This document shows positions 62,910 to 64,000 of a DNA stretch of 64,000 bases, one piece after another. This DNA is from Rhodobacter sp. NTK016B (lineage in GTDB: Bacteria; Pseudomonadota; Alphaproteobacteria; Rhodobacterales; Rhodobacteraceae): NCBI RefSeq assembly GCF_017303295.1, contig NZ_JAFKOK010000005.1, forward strand, positions 186,001-250,000, in the 5' to 3' direction. Under the pieces are notes generated by a model. The model did not search any database. It was not told where the DNA came from and saw nothing but the letters and a program-made list of their open reading frames with translations. The translations under genes and the position numbers were made by a program. How positions within the stretch are numbered: position 1 is the stretch's first letter; the number at the start of each line of letters is the position of its first letter.

Positions 62910-64000
62910 CTTTCATCCTTGGCACCGCGCAAAGTGATTTCGCCCGCGCCTGGTCGCGCGAGGGGCTGGATATCTCGGACATGATCCGGGACTCGGTTCT
63001 GGACGTTCTGGAAGACGCGCAGGTCACGCCCGATCAGGTCGAGAGCATCCATGTCGGCAACGCATTCGGCGAGATGCAGCGTCAGCAGGCGCATCTGGGC
63101 GCCATGGTCGCGCAGGTGGTGCCCGAGCTTTGGGGTGTTCCGGCGATGCGTCACGAAGGGGCCTGCGCCAGTGCCTCGCTCGCCGTGCTGGCGGCGATGG
63201 CCGAGATCGAGGCGGGGCGCTACGATTGCGTGCTGGTCGTCGGTGCCGAGGAGTTCAAGAACACCAAGGGGGACGCCGCCTCGGTCAACCAGAACGCCGC
63301 CGGCTGGCAGGGGCACGAGGATATTGACTGCCGCTTCCTGTGGCCCGCCGTGTTCGGGCTGGCCGCGCAGGAATACGACGCGCGCTATGGGCTGGACCGG
63401 CGCCATCTCAACCGGATCGCCGAATTGAATTACGGGAATGCCCGAAATAATCCGCTGGCGCAGACACGCGGCTGGGCTTTCAACGCGCTCAGCTTCACCG
63501 ATGACGACAACGCCAACCCGGTGATCGAGCCGGGCACGCGGCGGCAGGATTGCGGGCAGATCACCGATGGTGCGGCCTCGCTGGTTCTGGCCTCGCCCGC
63601 CTTCGCGGCGGAATGGTCGCGCCGCACCGGCAAGCGCGCGGCGCGGATCGCGGGCTGGGGCCATCGCAATGCCGGGCTGCGCTTTCGCGACAAGCTTGAA
63701 CGGCAGGGCGACTACGTCTTTCCGCATGTGCGCCAGACCATCGAGGATGCATGGCGCCGCGCCGGGATCGCCGGGATCGAGGCGGTGAGCGGGGTCGAGA
63801 CGCATGATTGTTTCACCACCACCGAATACATCGCCATCGACCATCTGGGGCTGACCCCGCCGGGGCAAAGCTGGCAGGCAGTCGAGGATGGCAGCATCGA
63901 GGCGGGGGGCCGCTGCCCGGTGAACATGTCGGGCGGGCTGATCGGCTGCGGCCATCCGGTCGGCGCGACGGGTACGCGGATGCTGCGCGACGCGGCGCGG
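62906..64000 (+). CDS. Thiolase family protein (acetyl-CoA acetyltransferase/SCPx-like), 3' truncated by window edge
   Basis: Open from ATG 62906 to the window end (365 residues visible). Nucleophile Cys in MRHEGACASASLAVLAAMAE (residues about 82-101), ETHDCFTTTEYIAID, and GLIGCGHPVGATGTRML carrying the catalytic His of GHPxGxTG. SCPx-type thiolases often work with a DUF35/OB-fold partner and act on branched, steroid or aromatic side chains. It would shorten the acid made by the aldehyde dehydrogenase after CoA activation. No ligase is visible before the edge; it may lie downstream. Confidence 0.87.
   Translation, partial: MTFILGTAQSDFARAWSREGLDISDMIRDSVLDVLEDAQVTPDQVESIHVGNAFGEMQRQQAHLGAMVAQVVPELWGVPAMRHEGACASASLAVLAAMAEIEAGRYDCVLVVGAEEFKNTKGDAASVNQNAAGWQGHEDIDCRFLWPAVFGLAAQEYDARYGLDRRHLNRIAELNYGNARNNPLAQTRGWAFNALSFTDDDNANPVIEPGTRRQDCGQITDGAASLVLASPAFAAEWSRRTGKRAARIAGWGHRNAGLRFRDKLERQGDYVFPHVRQTIEDAWRRAGIAGIEAVSGVETHDCFTTTEYIAIDHLGLTPPGQSWQAVEDGSIEAGGRCPVNMSGGLIGCGHPVGATGTRMLRDAAR

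Noticed and set aside
60298-64000. Reading the end of the window as a phenylacetate (paa) cluster
   Set aside because: Only a PaaN-type dehydrogenase and a thiolase are present. The epoxidase, ligase and isomerase genes are missing, and the coupled genes are oxygenases.

Overview
The window is a gene-dense, high-GC stretch of chromosome from an alphaproteobacterium, most likely a member of the Rhodobacteraceae/Paracoccaceae (Rhodobacter, Paracoccus, Roseobacter relatives). The inference rests on the strong GC bias at third codon positions, a membrane-anchored cytochrome c552 (CycM type) divergent from prephenate dehydratase, several TRAP, Liv and peptide ABC transporters, ATGA/TGATG gene overlaps, GTG and TTG starts, and a recurring intergenic element. 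I see no tRNA, rRNA, insertion sequence, prophage or CRISPR array.

Layout. 1-5.1 kb: an M16 peptidase pair, mutL and rmuC. 5.2-10.9 kb (minus strand): a Liv-type ABC transporter (binding protein, livG, livF, livH, livM) ending in an overlapping alpha/beta hydrolase. 11.1-12.8 kb: an ABC-F ATPase preceded by a possible leader peptide. 12.8-15.7 kb: a MarR regulator divergent from the complete gentisate ring-cleavage branch (gentisate dioxygenase, fumarylpyruvate hydrolase, zeta-class GST isomerase). 15.9-20.1 kb: a TRAP transporter with two tandem binding-protein paralogues. 20.2-24.5 kb: an SDR dehydrogenase, a MarR regulator, a feruloyl-CoA-synthetase-like ligase and a thiolase. 24.6-28.8 kb: pmbA, an inositol-phosphatase-family gene, a Kdo-transferase-like gene and lpxK. 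28.8-32.2 kb (minus): cobQ, a hydratase/FAH-family gene and a GAPDH-family gene. 32.4-36 kb: hemP, an AbrB-family membrane protein, an SDR, pheA and a c-type cytochrome. 36.2-43.2 kb: a yejABEF peptide transporter coupled to a glycosyltransferase. 43.7-49.4 kb: a second oligopeptide-type ABC transporter. 49.4-55.3 kb: a beta-hydroxyacid dehydrogenase and a thiamine locus of two convergent transcripts (thiC-thiM-thiE, and Nudix-thiD), each with its own TPP riboswitch. 55.4-56.7 kb: a LysR regulator and an IMPACT-family protein. 56.9 kb to the end: a tightly coupled operon of two carotenoid/stilbene-cleavage-type oxygenases, a lipocalin-like protein, a PaaN-type aldehyde dehydrogenase, a nitronate-monooxygenase-like flavoprotein and a thiolase cut by the window edge.

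How it fits together. Much of the window is uptake plus catabolism of organic acids and aromatics. The gentisate branch and the ligase/SDR/thiolase set each have a MarR gene beside them and a palindrome in their promoter, with transporters next door. The most novel-looking piece is the terminal oxygenase operon. All its genes overlap or nearly touch, and their order (oxygenative C=C cleavage, aldehyde oxidation, flavin enzyme, thiolase) reads like a pathway for a hydrophobic alkene, possibly a stilbene, phenylpropene or apocarotenoid. The substrate cannot be told from sequence alone. A second theme is RNA-level control: two TPP riboswitches whose outputs appear to be Shine-Dalgarno-sequestering hairpins, and strong hairpins after the binding-protein genes of three separate transporters.
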